Positions 45,012 to 54,340 of a stretch of DNA of 57,974 nt are shown one piece after another. The stretch comes from Bacteroidales bacterium Phil6 (GTDB lineage Bacteria; Bacteroidota; Bacteroidia; Bacteroidales; F082): positions 1 to 57,974 of the forward strand of contig NWBN01000018.1 of assembly GCA_002633315.1 (NCBI GenBank), read 5' to 3'. Below the pieces are notes generated by a model. It was not told the DNA's origin and ran no database searches. It saw only the letters and a program-made list of their open reading frames with translations. A program made the position numbers and the translations under genes. Positions within the stretch are counted from its first letter, which is position 1; each line of letters begins with the position of its first letter.

Positions 45012-46331
45012 ATGAGACCTTATAAGGATATAAGGATAGCGGTAGCAGGGACCGGATATGTCGGATTGAGTATAGCGACATTGTTAAGTCAACATCATGA
45101 GGTAGTGGCAGTGGATATAATACCAGAGAAGGTGGAAATGATAAACAACAGGAGGTCCCCGATTGTAGATAAGGAGATAGAAGAGTATCTTGCCACAAAG
45201 TCGTTGAAACTGAGAGCTACAATGGATGCGGAAGAAGCATATAAGGGAGTGGATTATGTGGTGATAGCAGCCCCGACGAATTATGACCCTGTAAAAAATT
45301 ATTTTGATACGAGCCATGTGGAAGAAGTGATAGACCTTGTGCTCAAGGTGAATCCGGAAGCTGTGATGGTCATCAAGTCCACGATACCGGTAGGATATTG
45401 TCGCAATTTGTACGTGAAGTACTGGAAACAGGGACTTAAACGGTTAAACCTGCTTTTCGCCCCGGAGTTTCTGCGCGAGAGCAAGGCTTTGTACGACAAT
45501 CTGTATCCGAGCCGAATAATAGTAGGGATACCCAAGATAATAGACAATTCTGAATTTACAGAGGAGAATGAAGCTATCAAGGCAATGGCAGATATGACTG
45601 TTTTGGAGGAGGCGGCACATACATTCGCTGCACTGTTGCAGGAAGGAGCCATAAAGCAGGATATAGACACGCTGTATATGGGACTCAAGGAAGCAGAGGC
45701 AGTAAAACTCTTTGCGAATACATATCTAGCCCTGCGAGTAAGTTATTTTAATGAATTGGACACATACGCTGAAGTGAAGGGATTGGATTCTAAAGCCATA
45801 ATACAAGGAATAGGATTAGACCCTCGTATCGGCACACATTACAACAACCCCTCGTTCGGCTACGGAGGATACTGTCTGCCCAAGGATACGAAGCAGTTGT
45901 TGGCCAACTATGAGGACGTGCCGCAGAACATGATGACAGCGATAGTGGAAAGCAACCGTACGAGGAAAGACTTCATCGCGAGTCAGGTTCTGAAGATAGC
46001 CGGTGCCCATGAATACGACAGTAGTTGGGATGAGACAAAAGAAACAGATATCACGATAGGAGTTTACCGTCTCACGATGAAATCCAACAGTGACAATTTC
46101 CGTCAAAGCAGCATACAGGGAGTGATGAAGAGAATAAAAGCCAAAGGAGCTACAATCATCATCTATGAGCCTACTCTTGAGGATGGTACCACATTCTTCG
46201 GCAGCAGGGTTGTCAACGACCTTGGTGAATTCAAGAGATTGTCGAAGGCCATCATCGCCAACAGGTACGACTCCTGTCTGGATGACGTAAAAGACAAAGT
46301 ATATACAAGAGACATATTCAACAGGGATTAA
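45012..46331 (+). CDS. ugd: nucleotide-sugar dehydrogenase, probably UDP-glucose 6-dehydrogenase
   Basis: Four-electron oxidation of a UDP-hexose to the uronic acid for capsule synthesis. The 439-aa protein opens with a Rossmann motif, [19 protein letters not shown]; it has [10 protein letters not shown], the [22 protein letters not shown] segment, the [15 protein letters not shown] helix and the catalytic-cysteine motif [14 protein letters not shown]-glucose is the most likely substrate, but UDP-GlcNAc/ManNAc dehydrogenases share this plan. A stretch near residues 185-225 is unusual in length. It follows upxY by 75 nt. G+C here is clearly higher than in the next four genes, suggesting a different history from the variable sugar genes. 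Confidence 0.88.
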   Translation: MRPYKDIRIAVAGTGYVGLSIATLLSQHHEVVAVDIIPEKVEMINNRRSPIVDKEIEEYLATKSLKLRATMDAEEAYKGVDYVVIAAPTNYDPVKNYFDTSHVEEVIDLVLKVNPEAVMVIKSTIPVGYCRNLYVKYWKQGLKRLNLLFAPEFLRESKALYDNLYPSRIIVGIPKIIDNSEFTEENEAIKAMADMTVLEEAAHTFAALLQEGAIKQDIDTLYMGLKEAEAVKLFANTYLALRVSYFNELDTYAEVKGLDSKAIIQGIGLDPRIGTHYNNPSFGYGGYCLPKDTKQLLANYEDVPQNMMTAIVESNRTRKDFIASQVLKIAGAHEYDSSWDETKETDITIGVYRLTMKSNSDNFRQSSIQGVMKRIKAKGATIIIYEPTLEDGTTFFGSRVVNDLGEFKRLSKAIIANRYDSCLDDVKDKVYTRDIFNRD

Positions 46332-46461
46332 GGATATTTTAATACTTTCTTTTATCTTCTCTTATGACTTATTTTAAAATAAACGGAATTTAAATTTGTA
46401 TATTCATATCACGCCATATATATGAATCAAATTTTCGTAATGAATAATTAATTTAAATGAA

Positions 46462-47559
46462 ATGAAAACGTTGACGATAACATTATTTCATCATACTACT
46501 AACTATGGAGCCGCCTTACAAGCGTATGCGCTTCAACAAGCCATTAAAAAATTAGGACATGAAAATGACATATTAGACACGGTACCTACTTCGAAAAGAA
46601 AAAATAAAAATTTCGTACCAATGCAGGTTGTAAGAACTTTATATTTGAAGTATTTATTCCTTAAAAGGAAAAAGAAGGTCGTTACTTTAAAACAACATTT
46701 TTCTAACTTTCATAACGAGTATTTACAACTAACTAGACCATACCGTGATATGGTGGACTTACGAACAGATCCAAATATCAAAAATTATAATTGTCTAATA
46801 ACAGGAAGTGACCAAGTTTGGAATCTTTCAACAAATCCTGCCTTCATTGATTCAAGGTTATTATTATTTGGTCCAGATAATTGTATAAGGTTTAGTTATG
46901 CTGCAAGTATTGAGGAACTTAATTATAATGAACATAAGAAAGAATTAGTTCGTAATGCATTGAAGGATTTTAAAGGTGTTTCTGTGCGTGAAGAATCTGC
47001 ACGTAGGTATATAGAATCCTTTGCTCATGTAAAGTGCAAAAGAGTAATAGATCCTGTGTTCTTATTAAGTAAAGAGGATTGGATGAAAATTGCTTGCAAA
47101 CCTAGATTGCAAGGGCCTTACATTTTATGTTATCAAGTCCTGCGCAATAAACGTATGAGAGAAGTTGCATACTTATTAAAGAAAAAAACTGGGTACCCCA
47201 TAGTATCTATATGTAATAGTGCGATACGCTGGATAAAATCTGATTATTCATTTTTTGATGTTTCTATCGAAGAATTTTTGGGATTTTATAATCAGGCGGC
47301 ATACGTAGTGAGTGCATCATTTCATGGAGTTGCCATGGGGTTAGTTTTCGACAAGCCAGTGTATGCTATGGTCAAAGAAGTCAGGGCAAATAGAATAAAA
47401 GAAATCATGAATATTATGGGACTACAAAAGTATGTAGTTCTAGAAGAAAGCAAGAGTAATATTCCAGAATATAATTTAACTGATTTACATCAAATGAAAG
47501 GTATAAAGGAAAAAGAGCGAAGTAGTGGTATAGAGTTTCTTAAAACAATGCTTTCATGA
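46462..47559 (+). CDS. polysaccharide pyruvyl transferase family protein
   Basis: Probably adds a pyruvyl ketal to a sugar in the repeat unit, using phosphoenolpyruvate. The 365-aa protein shows the family features: N-terminal HHTTNYGAALQAYALQQAI, the ITGSDQVWNLSTNPAF segment, RFSYAASIEEL, VSVREESARRYIE and the C-terminal SASFHGVAMGLVFDKPVYA. Many bacterial exopolysaccharide loci pair this family with an F420-dehydrogenase-like protein, as here two genes downstream. It starts at 46462 (a preceding ATG five nt earlier hits an immediate stop) and overlaps the next gene by 4 nt. AT-rich with codon use unlike ugd. Confidence 0.9.
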   Translation: MKTLTITLFHHTTNYGAALQAYALQQAIKKLGHENDILDTVPTSKRKNKNFVPMQVVRTLYLKYLFLKRKKKVVTLKQHFSNFHNEYLQLTRPYRDMVDLRTDPNIKNYNCLITGSDQVWNLSTNPAFIDSRLLLFGPDNCIRFSYAASIEELNYNEHKKELVRNALKDFKGVSVREESARRYIESFAHVKCKRVIDPVFLLSKEDWMKIACKPRLQGPYILCYQVLRNKRMREVAYLLKKKTGYPIVSICNSAIRWIKSDYSFFDVSIEEFLGFYNQAAYVVSASFHGVAMGLVFDKPVYAMVKEVRANRIKEIMNIMGLQKYVVLEESKSNIPEYNLTDLHQMKGIKEKERSSGIEFLKTMLS

Positions 47560-48761
47560 CAACAGAAAAAAAAACACAAAAGATTTTTTTCTTAATTCTT
47601 GTTTCACTTGCTGTATTTTTGTATCTAAAAATGCAGCGGGGGTTTACTGCCTCAGATGAACAAGGAGGTATTTGGAATGTTATACAGATTATATATGTCT
47701 TTTTAGGCATTTACTTTTTTGTAACAATAAAGCACCGTTATATTCAATTTCCTGTGATAAAATTTTACATGGCTTTTACGCTTGCCATGTGGTTTGAATC
47801 TTTTTTCTCAATAATTTTTACACCTAATCCTAATATGGGTACATTATTCAATTTTCTAATGGTACCGTATGGATTTTTTTGCTTTATTGTTTTTTATTGG
47901 ATTGGATTAAAAAATGATATTAGTAAATATCCTTATATCCTTTACATTACATTTTTGATAATTACGTTTATCCTATTCAAATCTATGCGTAATTTCTATT
48001 CTTATGTACTGGAGGACAAGGGAGCTGTCGCTGATGTATACTACATTGTAGGTTTATTACCAATTATTTTCATATATACACCTAAAAAATTACGCATTGT
48101 TCCTTTTTTGTTAGCAAGTATTGCAGTAATGATGACTGGTAAACGTACAGGATTCTTAGCATTAGCTGTAATCTTAGTGCTGTATTTTCTTCTACCAAAT
48201 GGTTCTAGAAAAAGCAAGACATTCTTTTATGGATTCTTTACGTCTGTTGTTTTATTAATCATTTCTTACTTGGTGATAACTAGGCTAACAGATTATTTTG
48301 ATTTGAACATGTTTGAAAGAATTAGTCACTTGGGGGATGATGGTGGTTCAGGTAGAATGGCTATTTGGAGTAAAATTTTAGGCGCATTAGGTAGCGAAGA
48401 TAATTTTTTACGTCTACTTGTTGGTCATGGTTATGGCTCAGTAAATAAACTTGTAGGAATACATGCACATAATGATTTTTTAGAGTTGTTTTATAATTAT
48501 GGCATTATTGTGACTTTTTTATATATTACTTTTTTTATTGCATTGATTATAGAATGCCATAAAATGTATAAAAAATATTTTATTTATGCCAAAGAATTTA
48601 TGGTAGCGATAGTGGTATCATTATTCTTATCCCTTTTTTCTTTTTATGCAATTGCATGTACACATATTACATGTTGTTCGGCAAGTTTAGGATTAATTCT
48701 GGCAGAGTGGTACAAATTTCAAAATGGAATGATATATGAACAGAATAGATTTGGACTCTAA
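47556..48761 (+). CDS. O-antigen/capsule polymerase (Wzy-like membrane protein)
   Basis: Candidate polymerase that joins repeat units at the periplasmic face. The 401-aa protein is almost wholly hydrophobic, with about 10-11 helices and a large loop in the last third (DDGGSGRMAIWSKIL, VGHGYGSVNKLVGIHAHND). That loop contains the GxGxGS...HNDFLEL signature of the O-antigen ligase/polymerase superfamily. WaaL-type ligases share the fold, but position inside a Wzx-containing locus favours Wzy. It overlaps the pyruvyl transferase gene by 4 nt and the following gene by 26 nt. Confidence 0.82.
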   Translation: MTTEKKTQKIFFLILVSLAVFLYLKMQRGFTASDEQGGIWNVIQIIYVFLGIYFFVTIKHRYIQFPVIKFYMAFTLAMWFESFFSIIFTPNPNMGTLFNFLMVPYGFFCFIVFYWIGLKNDISKYPYILYITFLIITFILFKSMRNFYSYVLEDKGAVADVYYIVGLLPIIFIYTPKKLRIVPFLLASIAVMMTGKRTGFLALAVILVLYFLLPNGSRKSKTFFYGFFTSVVLLIISYLVITRLTDYFDLNMFERISHLGDDGGSGRMAIWSKILGALGSEDNFLRLLVGHGYGSVNKLVGIHAHNDFLELFYNYGIIVTFLYITFFIALIIECHKMYKKYFIYAKEFMVAIVVSLFLSLFSFYAIACTHITCCSASLGLILAEWYKFQNGMIYEQNRFGL

Positions 48762-49881
48762 ATTTTGTTGCGGATGTGCGGCGTGTGCCAATATCTGTGC
48801 ACACAAGGCCATTACGATGGTTGAAGATTCAAGAGGCTTTATTGTACCAACTATCAACGAGAGCAAATGCGTTGATTGTGGCTTGTGTAAAAAAGTGTGT
48901 GACTTCAAAAAAGGGAAGTTGACAGAAAACAATACGCTTCATGCATATTCTCTTGTGAATGATGCAGAGATTGTCAAGGATAGTACATCAGGAGGTGCTT
49001 TTACCGCTCTTTCAGATGTAATATTGAATGAAGGAGGTTTAATTGCTGGAGCAATTATGGAACCTGATTTTACTGTTCATCATGTTATAACTAAGGATAG
49101 TACGATTCGTAATAAGATGAGAGGTTCTAAATATGTCCAAAGTGATATGGGTAATATTTACCTGACTGTTAAAGAGGAATTAAAGGGAGGAAAAAAGGTA
49201 TTGTTTACTGGTACCCCATGTCAGTGTGCAGGCATTAAAAGTTTCTTCGGCGACATGTACGAAAATCTTTATATCGTAGATTTTCTTTGCCATGGAGTGC
49301 CAAACAACAAAATGTTTAAGGAGCACATTCATTTCCTTGAAGGTCAATATAGGAATAAAATAGTTGACTTTACTTTCCGTGATAAGCGATATGGCTGGAA
49401 TCCATATAATAATAATAATATTTTTAATGCATACGGCAGTGTCGGTACTCGTCTTATAAATCAGGCTTATTACAGTTTCTTCCTTAGAAATCTCTCACTT
49501 CGTGATGGATGTTATAATTGCAAGTACAGATCACTTCATAGACCATCAGATATAACAATAGCAGATTTTTGGGGAATTGAAAAGTTGACAGGTGAGAAAA
49601 ACCATACTGGGGTTTCTTTGGTTCTAGCCCATTCGGAAAAAGGAGAAACTATTCTACACAGAATAAGACAGTTATGTACGCTAACAGAGTATCCATTTGA
49701 AAAAGTAGCATATCGTATCGCTCTTAAACCGGCTCCACGCCCAAAAGAATTAGCAGTTTTTTGGAATACATATAATCAGAAAGGTTATACAACTTTAGTT
49801 GAGAAATTCTTCGATAATTCTCTCAAAAAAAGGATATATTACGAAATACGTAAAGTCGCAAAAAGATTAATACTGAGTTAA
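48736..49881 (+). CDS. F420 dehydrogenase/hydrogenase beta-subunit-like protein with two 4Fe-4S clusters
   Basis: The 381-aa protein has two N-terminal ferredoxin motifs, CCGCAACANIC and CVDCGLCKKVC, followed by a large C-terminal domain typical of the coenzyme F420 hydrogenase/dehydrogenase beta family: STSGGAFTALSDVIL, FTGTPCQCAGIKSFFG, DFLCHGVPNNKMF and GCYNCKYRSLHRPSDITIADFWG. Such proteins recur in polysaccharide loci beside pyruvyl transferases; their reaction is not established and F420 use is not implied in this organism. It overlaps Wzy by 26 nt and shares one nucleotide (TAATG) with the flippase. Confidence 0.9.
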   Translation: MNRIDLDSKFCCGCAACANICAHKAITMVEDSRGFIVPTINESKCVDCGLCKKVCDFKKGKLTENNTLHAYSLVNDAEIVKDSTSGGAFTALSDVILNEGGLIAGAIMEPDFTVHHVITKDSTIRNKMRGSKYVQSDMGNIYLTVKEELKGGKKVLFTGTPCQCAGIKSFFGDMYENLYIVDFLCHGVPNNKMFKEHIHFLEGQYRNKIVDFTFRDKRYGWNPYNNNNIFNAYGSVGTRLINQAYYSFFLRNLSLRDGCYNCKYRSLHRPSDITIADFWGIEKLTGEKNHTGVSLVLAHSEKGETILHRIRQLCTLTEYPFEKVAYRIALKPAPRPKELAVFWNTYNQKGYTTLVEKFFDNSLKKRIYYEIRKVAKRLILS

Positions 49882-51404
49882 TGTCATTCATCAATAGTAC
49901 ATCAAAGAAGACAGCCACCATTTTTTCTTATGTGTATCTGGCGTTAAACTCATTGTCTTCGATACTTTTAATTCCATTTCTTCTTAAATTTTTGGGTGTA
50001 GAAGAATATGGCCTTTACCAAATGGTCTATTCTATAGGTCACTACATATTAATTCTTGACCTTGGCATAGGAACTGTAATGGTGCGTTATATATCTGAAT
50101 ACAGAGCCAGAGAAGATTATGAAGGAATGAAAAAATTTGCCGGTATGATTGCTATCCTAACTTCAGTTATCTGTCTTGCCGTTATATGTATTGGATTAGT
50201 TATCAACTTCAATCTGGAAAATATATTTTCTAATCTATCAACCGAAGATTATTCAAAATCTCACCAAATGTTCAATCTGATGATATATCAGTTTGTTGTT
50301 ACTATCATAGATCAATTCATTCAGGGTATAATTAGTGCACATGAGCGTTTTGTTTTTACTAAAGTTTCAGGTATATTAAAAGTATGTTCAGTGTTTGGTT
50401 TGACTATATTATTTGTGTATTTGGGATTTGGAGCTGTTGGCATCGTTATGGCAAATGCTGCTGTAATTACATTATTGGCGATTGTTAATGCCATCTATGC
50501 TTTTAAAACTCTTCATTTTCGTATAAAAATATCCAAATGGAATAAATTTGTCATGATGCCTGCTTTTGGATTGATGTTTGCGATGTTGTTACAGTCTGTA
50601 GTCGGCAATGTAAATTCTTCTGTGGATAAGACAATTCTCGGTATTATGTGTACCCCTGTAGATGTTACCATATATTCTATTGCTGCAACAATTATTACTC
50701 TTTTCAATAATATTCCCACGGTAATATCTGGGTTGTTTCAACCTCAGGTTACGCGTATGGTTGTAAAGGGGACAAACGGATCTGAACTGACTGACCTTGT
50801 GATTAGAGTAGGACGTTGGCAATTTATGTTGTGTGGTGCTTTTCTTTCTGGTATTGCCTTATTTGGAATGGATTTTCTGAATTTATGGGTTGGCAATAGG
50901 CTGTCTGATGAAAATATACACTTTTCACTTCTAATTATGTTAATAATTTTACCATTTAATATGGTACCACTTATTCAGTCGGTTTGTATAAGTATTTTAA
51001 ATGCTTATGATAAACGAATTTACCGTTCTTTGATATTGATCTTAATATCAGTATTACATATTATTTTTTCCGTTGCAATAATTAAAGTTTTTGGGCCAAT
51101 AGGTTCTCCATTAGGGACAGCACTTTCTTACTTTATAGGTTATGTAATAGTTTTGAATATTTACTATTCACGCTCCCTTCATCTCCAAATAAAGCGAATG
51201 TTTAAGGAAATTGTAAATCGCATATGGTTTTGCATTATTCTGAGTATATTACTTTGTGCACCGTTGCTGTTATGGCGCATACATACTTGGCTTGGTTTCA
51301 TGATAAAGGGCTCTATTTTTATTGTAGTGTTCTTTCTCTCACTATATGCCTTAGGATTTAATAATGAAGAAAAATTAATTGTTAAATCATTAGTGTCACG
51401 ATAA
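49881..51404 (+). CDS. polysaccharide flippase (Wzx-like, MOP superfamily)
   Basis: Flips lipid-linked repeat units across the inner membrane. The 507-aa protein has about 14 predicted helices, the N-terminal LLIPFLLKFLGVEEYGLYQMVYS segment typical of Wzx/PST exporters, QFVVTIIDQFIQGIISAHERF and a MOP-type second half beginning near SSVDKTILGIM. The stop at 51402-51404 follows a normal hydrophilic end (FNNEEKLIVKSLVSR), so the gene is intact although an insertion sequence begins about 125 nt downstream. Confidence 0.88.
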   Translation: MSFINSTSKKTATIFSYVYLALNSLSSILLIPFLLKFLGVEEYGLYQMVYSIGHYILILDLGIGTVMVRYISEYRAREDYEGMKKFAGMIAILTSVICLAVICIGLVINFNLENIFSNLSTEDYSKSHQMFNLMIYQFVVTIIDQFIQGIISAHERFVFTKVSGILKVCSVFGLTILFVYLGFGAVGIVMANAAVITLLAIVNAIYAFKTLHFRIKISKWNKFVMMPAFGLMFAMLLQSVVGNVNSSVDKTILGIMCTPVDVTIYSIAATIITLFNNIPTVISGLFQPQVTRMVVKGTNGSELTDLVIRVGRWQFMLCGAFLSGIALFGMDFLNLWVGNRLSDENIHFSLLIMLIILPFNMVPLIQSVCISILNAYDKRIYRSLILILISVLHIIFSVAIIKVFGPIGSPLGTALSYFIGYVIVLNIYYSRSLHLQIKRMFKEIVNRIWFCIILSILLCAPLLLWRIHTWLGFMIKGSIFIVVFFLSLYALGFNNEEKLIVKSLVSR

Positions 51405-51615
51405 AAAATGACAATTTATATATTGTCTAGTGACAATAGCAAGATGAAGTACAATATTTAACGAATTTACCGACAATTTAACAGATAAAGACCACTCGTT
51501 AAAAGGGAAGATAGAATTTCAACTAATTTAGGGACTGTCGCGAAAAAGTGAAAAATTCCTAACAAATTGATTGATAATATGATAATAAATTCGTATCTTA
51601 GCTAAAGATAAAAAG

Positions 51616-51657
51616 GATACCTCCAATTGCCCTGGAAAAGCCGAATTTGGAGGTATC
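51616..51657 (+). promoter_or_regulatory. hairpin sequestering a Shine-Dalgarno-like site ahead of the transposase
   Basis: GATACCTCCAA (51616-51626) pairs with TTGGAGGTATC (51647-51657). The right arm contains GGAGG about 20 nt before the transposase ATG. Insertion sequences often carry such hairpins to block translation from read-through transcripts; here the arrangement fits that role. Confidence 0.5.
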
Positions 51658-51673
51658 GCAAAAATTAATCTGC

Positions 51674-52525
51674 ATGGCTAAGGTACAAAATTTATCTGGA
51701 ATATCACCCGATATCCCGTTCACAGAGTTCGATTTTTATGATTTGTACAGGCAGACGTTCGAGAAGATCGAGCTTGGAAGGATCAGGCAGAAACTTCCCC
51801 TGCATGAGATGGCGGAGAACTTTGGACTGACCAGGAAGAGCATGAGAGTTAAGCGAGGCCGTAGATCGTACTTCACCCTGGAGGGCAAGGTTGCGCTGAT
51901 GTTCCTGAAGATGTACACCGGACAGAGCTGTCCGAAACTGATGGAACAGTTGAACTGGAACATCCACTACCAGCTGTTCTGCGATGTGAGGATAAACCCG
52001 ATGCATCCATTGACGAACTACAAGCTTTTGGACGACGTGTTTTCAGAACTTGCCCGCGGGCTGAAGATCCAACAGCAGCAGGAGATACTGGCGAGGGCCT
52101 GGAAGCCGTACATGAAGGAACTGGAGACGATGTACACGGATTCGACCTGCTACGAGAGCGGGATGCGCTACCCGACTGATCCGAAGCTGCTGTGGGAAGG
52201 GATAGAGAAGGCATACAGGATAATGTGCGTGGTGAGTGAAAAACTGAAGCTTCATCGTCCGAGGACGAAGTATCTGGACGTGGAGAAGGCCAACCTGGCG
52301 TACAGGCAGCGGCGCAAACACACGAATGCGCAGACCAGGAAGATAACCAGACGCCTGCTTAAGCTTCTGGGGAAGATACTGAATGAGATACGCAGGATAG
52401 GGAGGGAGAATGCAGGGACGAATGACTTGTTGACAGCCCGACAGGACAGGGACATAGAAATCATCACGAAGATGTACCGTCAGCAGAAGAAGCACTTTGA
52501 CAGAACGAACCCCGGGAGAGTGTGA
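51674..52525 (+). CDS. IS1182-like transposase, N-terminal part
   Basis: Starts at MAKVQNLSGISPDIPF; 283 aa. It contains the N-terminal DNA-binding region (LHEMAENFGLTRKSMRVKRG) and the first catalytic aspartate in MYTDSTCYESGMRYPTDPK. The frame stops in GTGTGA at 52520-52525, where the GTG of the second frame starts (52522). In related transposases the sequence continues without a break into the KDRIVSI region, so this is either a 1-nt deletion or a -1 shift at the junction. Confidence 0.78.
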   Translation: MAKVQNLSGISPDIPFTEFDFYDLYRQTFEKIELGRIRQKLPLHEMAENFGLTRKSMRVKRGRRSYFTLEGKVALMFLKMYTGQSCPKLMEQLNWNIHYQLFCDVRINPMHPLTNYKLLDDVFSELARGLKIQQQQEILARAWKPYMKELETMYTDSTCYESGMRYPTDPKLLWEGIEKAYRIMCVVSEKLKLHRPRTKYLDVEKANLAYRQRRKHTNAQTRKITRRLLKLLGKILNEIRRIGRENAGTNDLLTARQDRDIEIITKMYRQQKKHFDRTNPGRV

Positions 52526-53058
52526 AAGACAGGATAGTGAGCATCAGCAAGCCATATGTGAGACCGATAGTGAGGGGCAAGGAAGTGAAGAGCGTTGAGT
52601 TCGGGGCGAAATGCAACAACATCCAGGTAGACGGACTCTCGTTCATCGAGAAGCTGTCATTCAATGCCTTCAACGAGGGGACGAGGCTTCTTCACTGTCT
52701 GAAGATGCACCGGAGGCTTTTCGGAGTGGACGCGAAGAAAGTCGGTGGAGATGCAGGCTATGCCGGCAACGCCAACAGGGAGTTGTGCAGAAAGGAAAGG
52801 ATACAGACATCGTTCGTGAAGAGAGGCCGTCCGGCACTAGTGAAAAAGGAGGATGACATTATACGCAAAGAGCTGGCGAGGGTAAGGGCGACAAGGATGG
52901 AGGGCTCGTTCGGGACTCAGAAGGAACACTATGGCCTGAAACGGATCAAGGCGAGGACGAGGCTGACAGAGATCCTGTACATCTTCTTTGGCATCCACAC
53001 GGCGAACGTAGTCCAGCTTGTCCGGAGGGAAGCCGTCGAAATTGTCCAGGCAGCCTGA
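52522..53058 (+). CDS. IS1182-like transposase, C-terminal part
   Basis: 178 aa from a GTG that overlaps the stop of the upstream frame (GTGTGA). It holds the remaining DDE residues: Asp in VGGDAGYAGNANRELCR and Glu in RMEGSFGTQKEHYG, and ends normally (RREAVEIVQAA). Read together with the first frame it makes one complete transposase of about 460 aa. No X-XXY-YYZ slippery heptamer is seen at the junction, so programmed -1 shifting is not well supported; coupled re-initiation or simple inactivation are possible. Confidence 0.75.
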   Translation: MKDRIVSISKPYVRPIVRGKEVKSVEFGAKCNNIQVDGLSFIEKLSFNAFNEGTRLLHCLKMHRRLFGVDAKKVGGDAGYAGNANRELCRKERIQTSFVKRGRPALVKKEDDIIRKELARVRATRMEGSFGTQKEHYGLKRIKARTRLTEILYIFFGIHTANVVQLVRREAVEIVQAA

Positions 53059-53239
53059 TGTTCCACGCGTGGAATGAAACCTTTACAGGAGCATTGGCTT
53101 CTGCTGTGAGTGAAAATGAAAAAATCGGCTCGAAAACGAGCCGACAATATAAAAAACGATGAGCTCAAACGGAAAATATAGGGACGGTCTGTCGGGTGAC
53201 TCATATTGACGGAATTAAACGACAGTCCCTATTTAAATA

Positions 53240-54265
53240 ACGTGAGTTCGACGAATTATAAGTATCTGTAAATTTGGTGATTAGCGAAAATTGTTGTAAC
53301 TTTATAGTGTTGAATTACAAAGTATTACAAACAATAATCGCTATGATCACCGAGAGCAAAGTTATAGAATTATTTTGTATGGCAGATGATTTCTGCAGGT
53401 TTTTTGACGCGATGATGGCAAAATATACCCTTAAAGCAGCTACAAAGCGCAAATATCACCGTGATTCCACCATGTCCAAGGCGGAAATCATGCTTATCAT
53501 GATACTTTTCCACGATTCGGGTTATCGTTGTCTGAAACATTTCTATTTGGAAAAGGTCTGCAGACATATGCGTCATCTCTTTCCCAAAGTTGTCTCATAT
53601 AACCGCTTTGTGGAACTGGAAAAGGAGGTTGCCATACCGCTGGCTTTGTTCATAAAGAAAGTGCTTTTGGGAAAATGCACGGGAATCAGCTTTGTTGACA
53701 GCACTCCCTTACATGTGTGCAAGAACCAGAGAATCCATATCCATAGGACATTCAGAGGCATTGCGCAAAGAGGCAAATGTTCCATGGACTGGTTCTTTGG
53801 ATTCAAGCTGCATCTGATATGCAATGAATGCGGAGAACTCCTGAACTTCATGATTACTCCCGGTGATGTCGATGACCGTAAACCTCTTGAATACAAGTCT
53901 TTTGTAGAGTTTATCCATGGGAAGCTTGTCGGTGACAAGGGATACATTGGCAAGAACCTGTTTGAGAGACTGTTCGTTGACGGAATACAACTTATAACCA
54001 AACTGAAAAGCAATATGAAAGGGACTTTGATGTCAGTTTCAGACAAGCTGCTTCTCAGGAAACGGGCCATTATTGAAACCGTCAATGACGAACTCAAGAA
54101 CATAGCACAGGTGGAACATTCAAGGCACAGAACCTTTGACAATTTCATTGTCAACCTTCTTTCCGGCATTGCCGCATATTGCTGTTTCCCAAAGAAGCCG
54201 TGTATTAATGTTTCAAGAACGATTGACACATAACCTGCTTTGTTCTGAATTCGTCGAACTCACGT
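53240..54265 (+). mobile_element. IS982-family insertion sequence
   Basis: About 1.03 kb with perfect terminal inverted repeats: ACGTGAGTTCGACGAATT at 53240-53257 and inverted at 54248-54265 (identity extends three bases further out on each side). The AC-start, length and transposase type fit IS982. It begins only about 8 nt after the end of the IS1182-like element. The flanks (TTTAAATA and TATATATA) are not an identical target duplication, so it may have inserted beside or been brought in together with the first element. Confidence 0.88.
53343..54233 (+). CDS. IS982-family transposase
   Basis: DDE transposase of 296 aa from MITESKVIELF; the frame extends further upstream without a better start. 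Catalytic residues are in SFVDSTPLHVCKNQ, LVGDKGYIGKNLFERL and KRAIIETVNDELKNIAQVEH (D, D, E). A helical N-terminal DNA-binding region precedes them. The reading frame is intact, with both inverted repeats present, so the element is probably still mobile. Confidence 0.93.
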   Translation: MITESKVIELFCMADDFCRFFDAMMAKYTLKAATKRKYHRDSTMSKAEIMLIMILFHDSGYRCLKHFYLEKVCRHMRHLFPKVVSYNRFVELEKEVAIPLALFIKKVLLGKCTGISFVDSTPLHVCKNQRIHIHRTFRGIAQRGKCSMDWFFGFKLHLICNECGELLNFMITPGDVDDRKPLEYKSFVEFIHGKLVGDKGYIGKNLFERLFVDGIQLITKLKSNMKGTLMSVSDKLLLRKRAIIETVNDELKNIAQVEHSRHRTFDNFIVNLLSGIAAYCCFPKKPCINVSRTIDT

Positions 54266-54340
54266 TATATATAAAAAATCTGGTGGGTGACTAAAATTCC
54301 ATGAATTAAAAGCACCTTTTAAAGCTGAATATTTATAATT

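Larger units (their letters stand above)
51529..53231 (+). mobile_element. IS1182-like insertion sequence
   Basis: Element of about 1.7 kb bounded by perfect 12-nt inverted repeats TAGGGACTGTCG (51529-51540 and, inverted, 53220-53231). If the ends are set one base inward, ATTT flanks both sides (51526-51529 and 53231-53234) as a possible 4-bp target duplication; the A/T overlap makes the exact boundary ambiguous. It encodes a DDE transposase split into two overlapping frames. Its G+C is far above the flanking capsule genes, so it is a recent arrival. Family assignment rests on the transposase layout (TDSTCYES... and DAGYAGNAN...), and the IS5 superfamily is an alternative. Confidence 0.82.

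Noticed and set aside
52515..52530. Programmed -1 ribosomal frameshift in the IS1182-like transposase
   Set aside because: No X-XXY-YYZ slippery heptamer is present at the overlap (AAC CCC GGG AGA GTG TGA), and no obvious downstream pseudoknot was seen.
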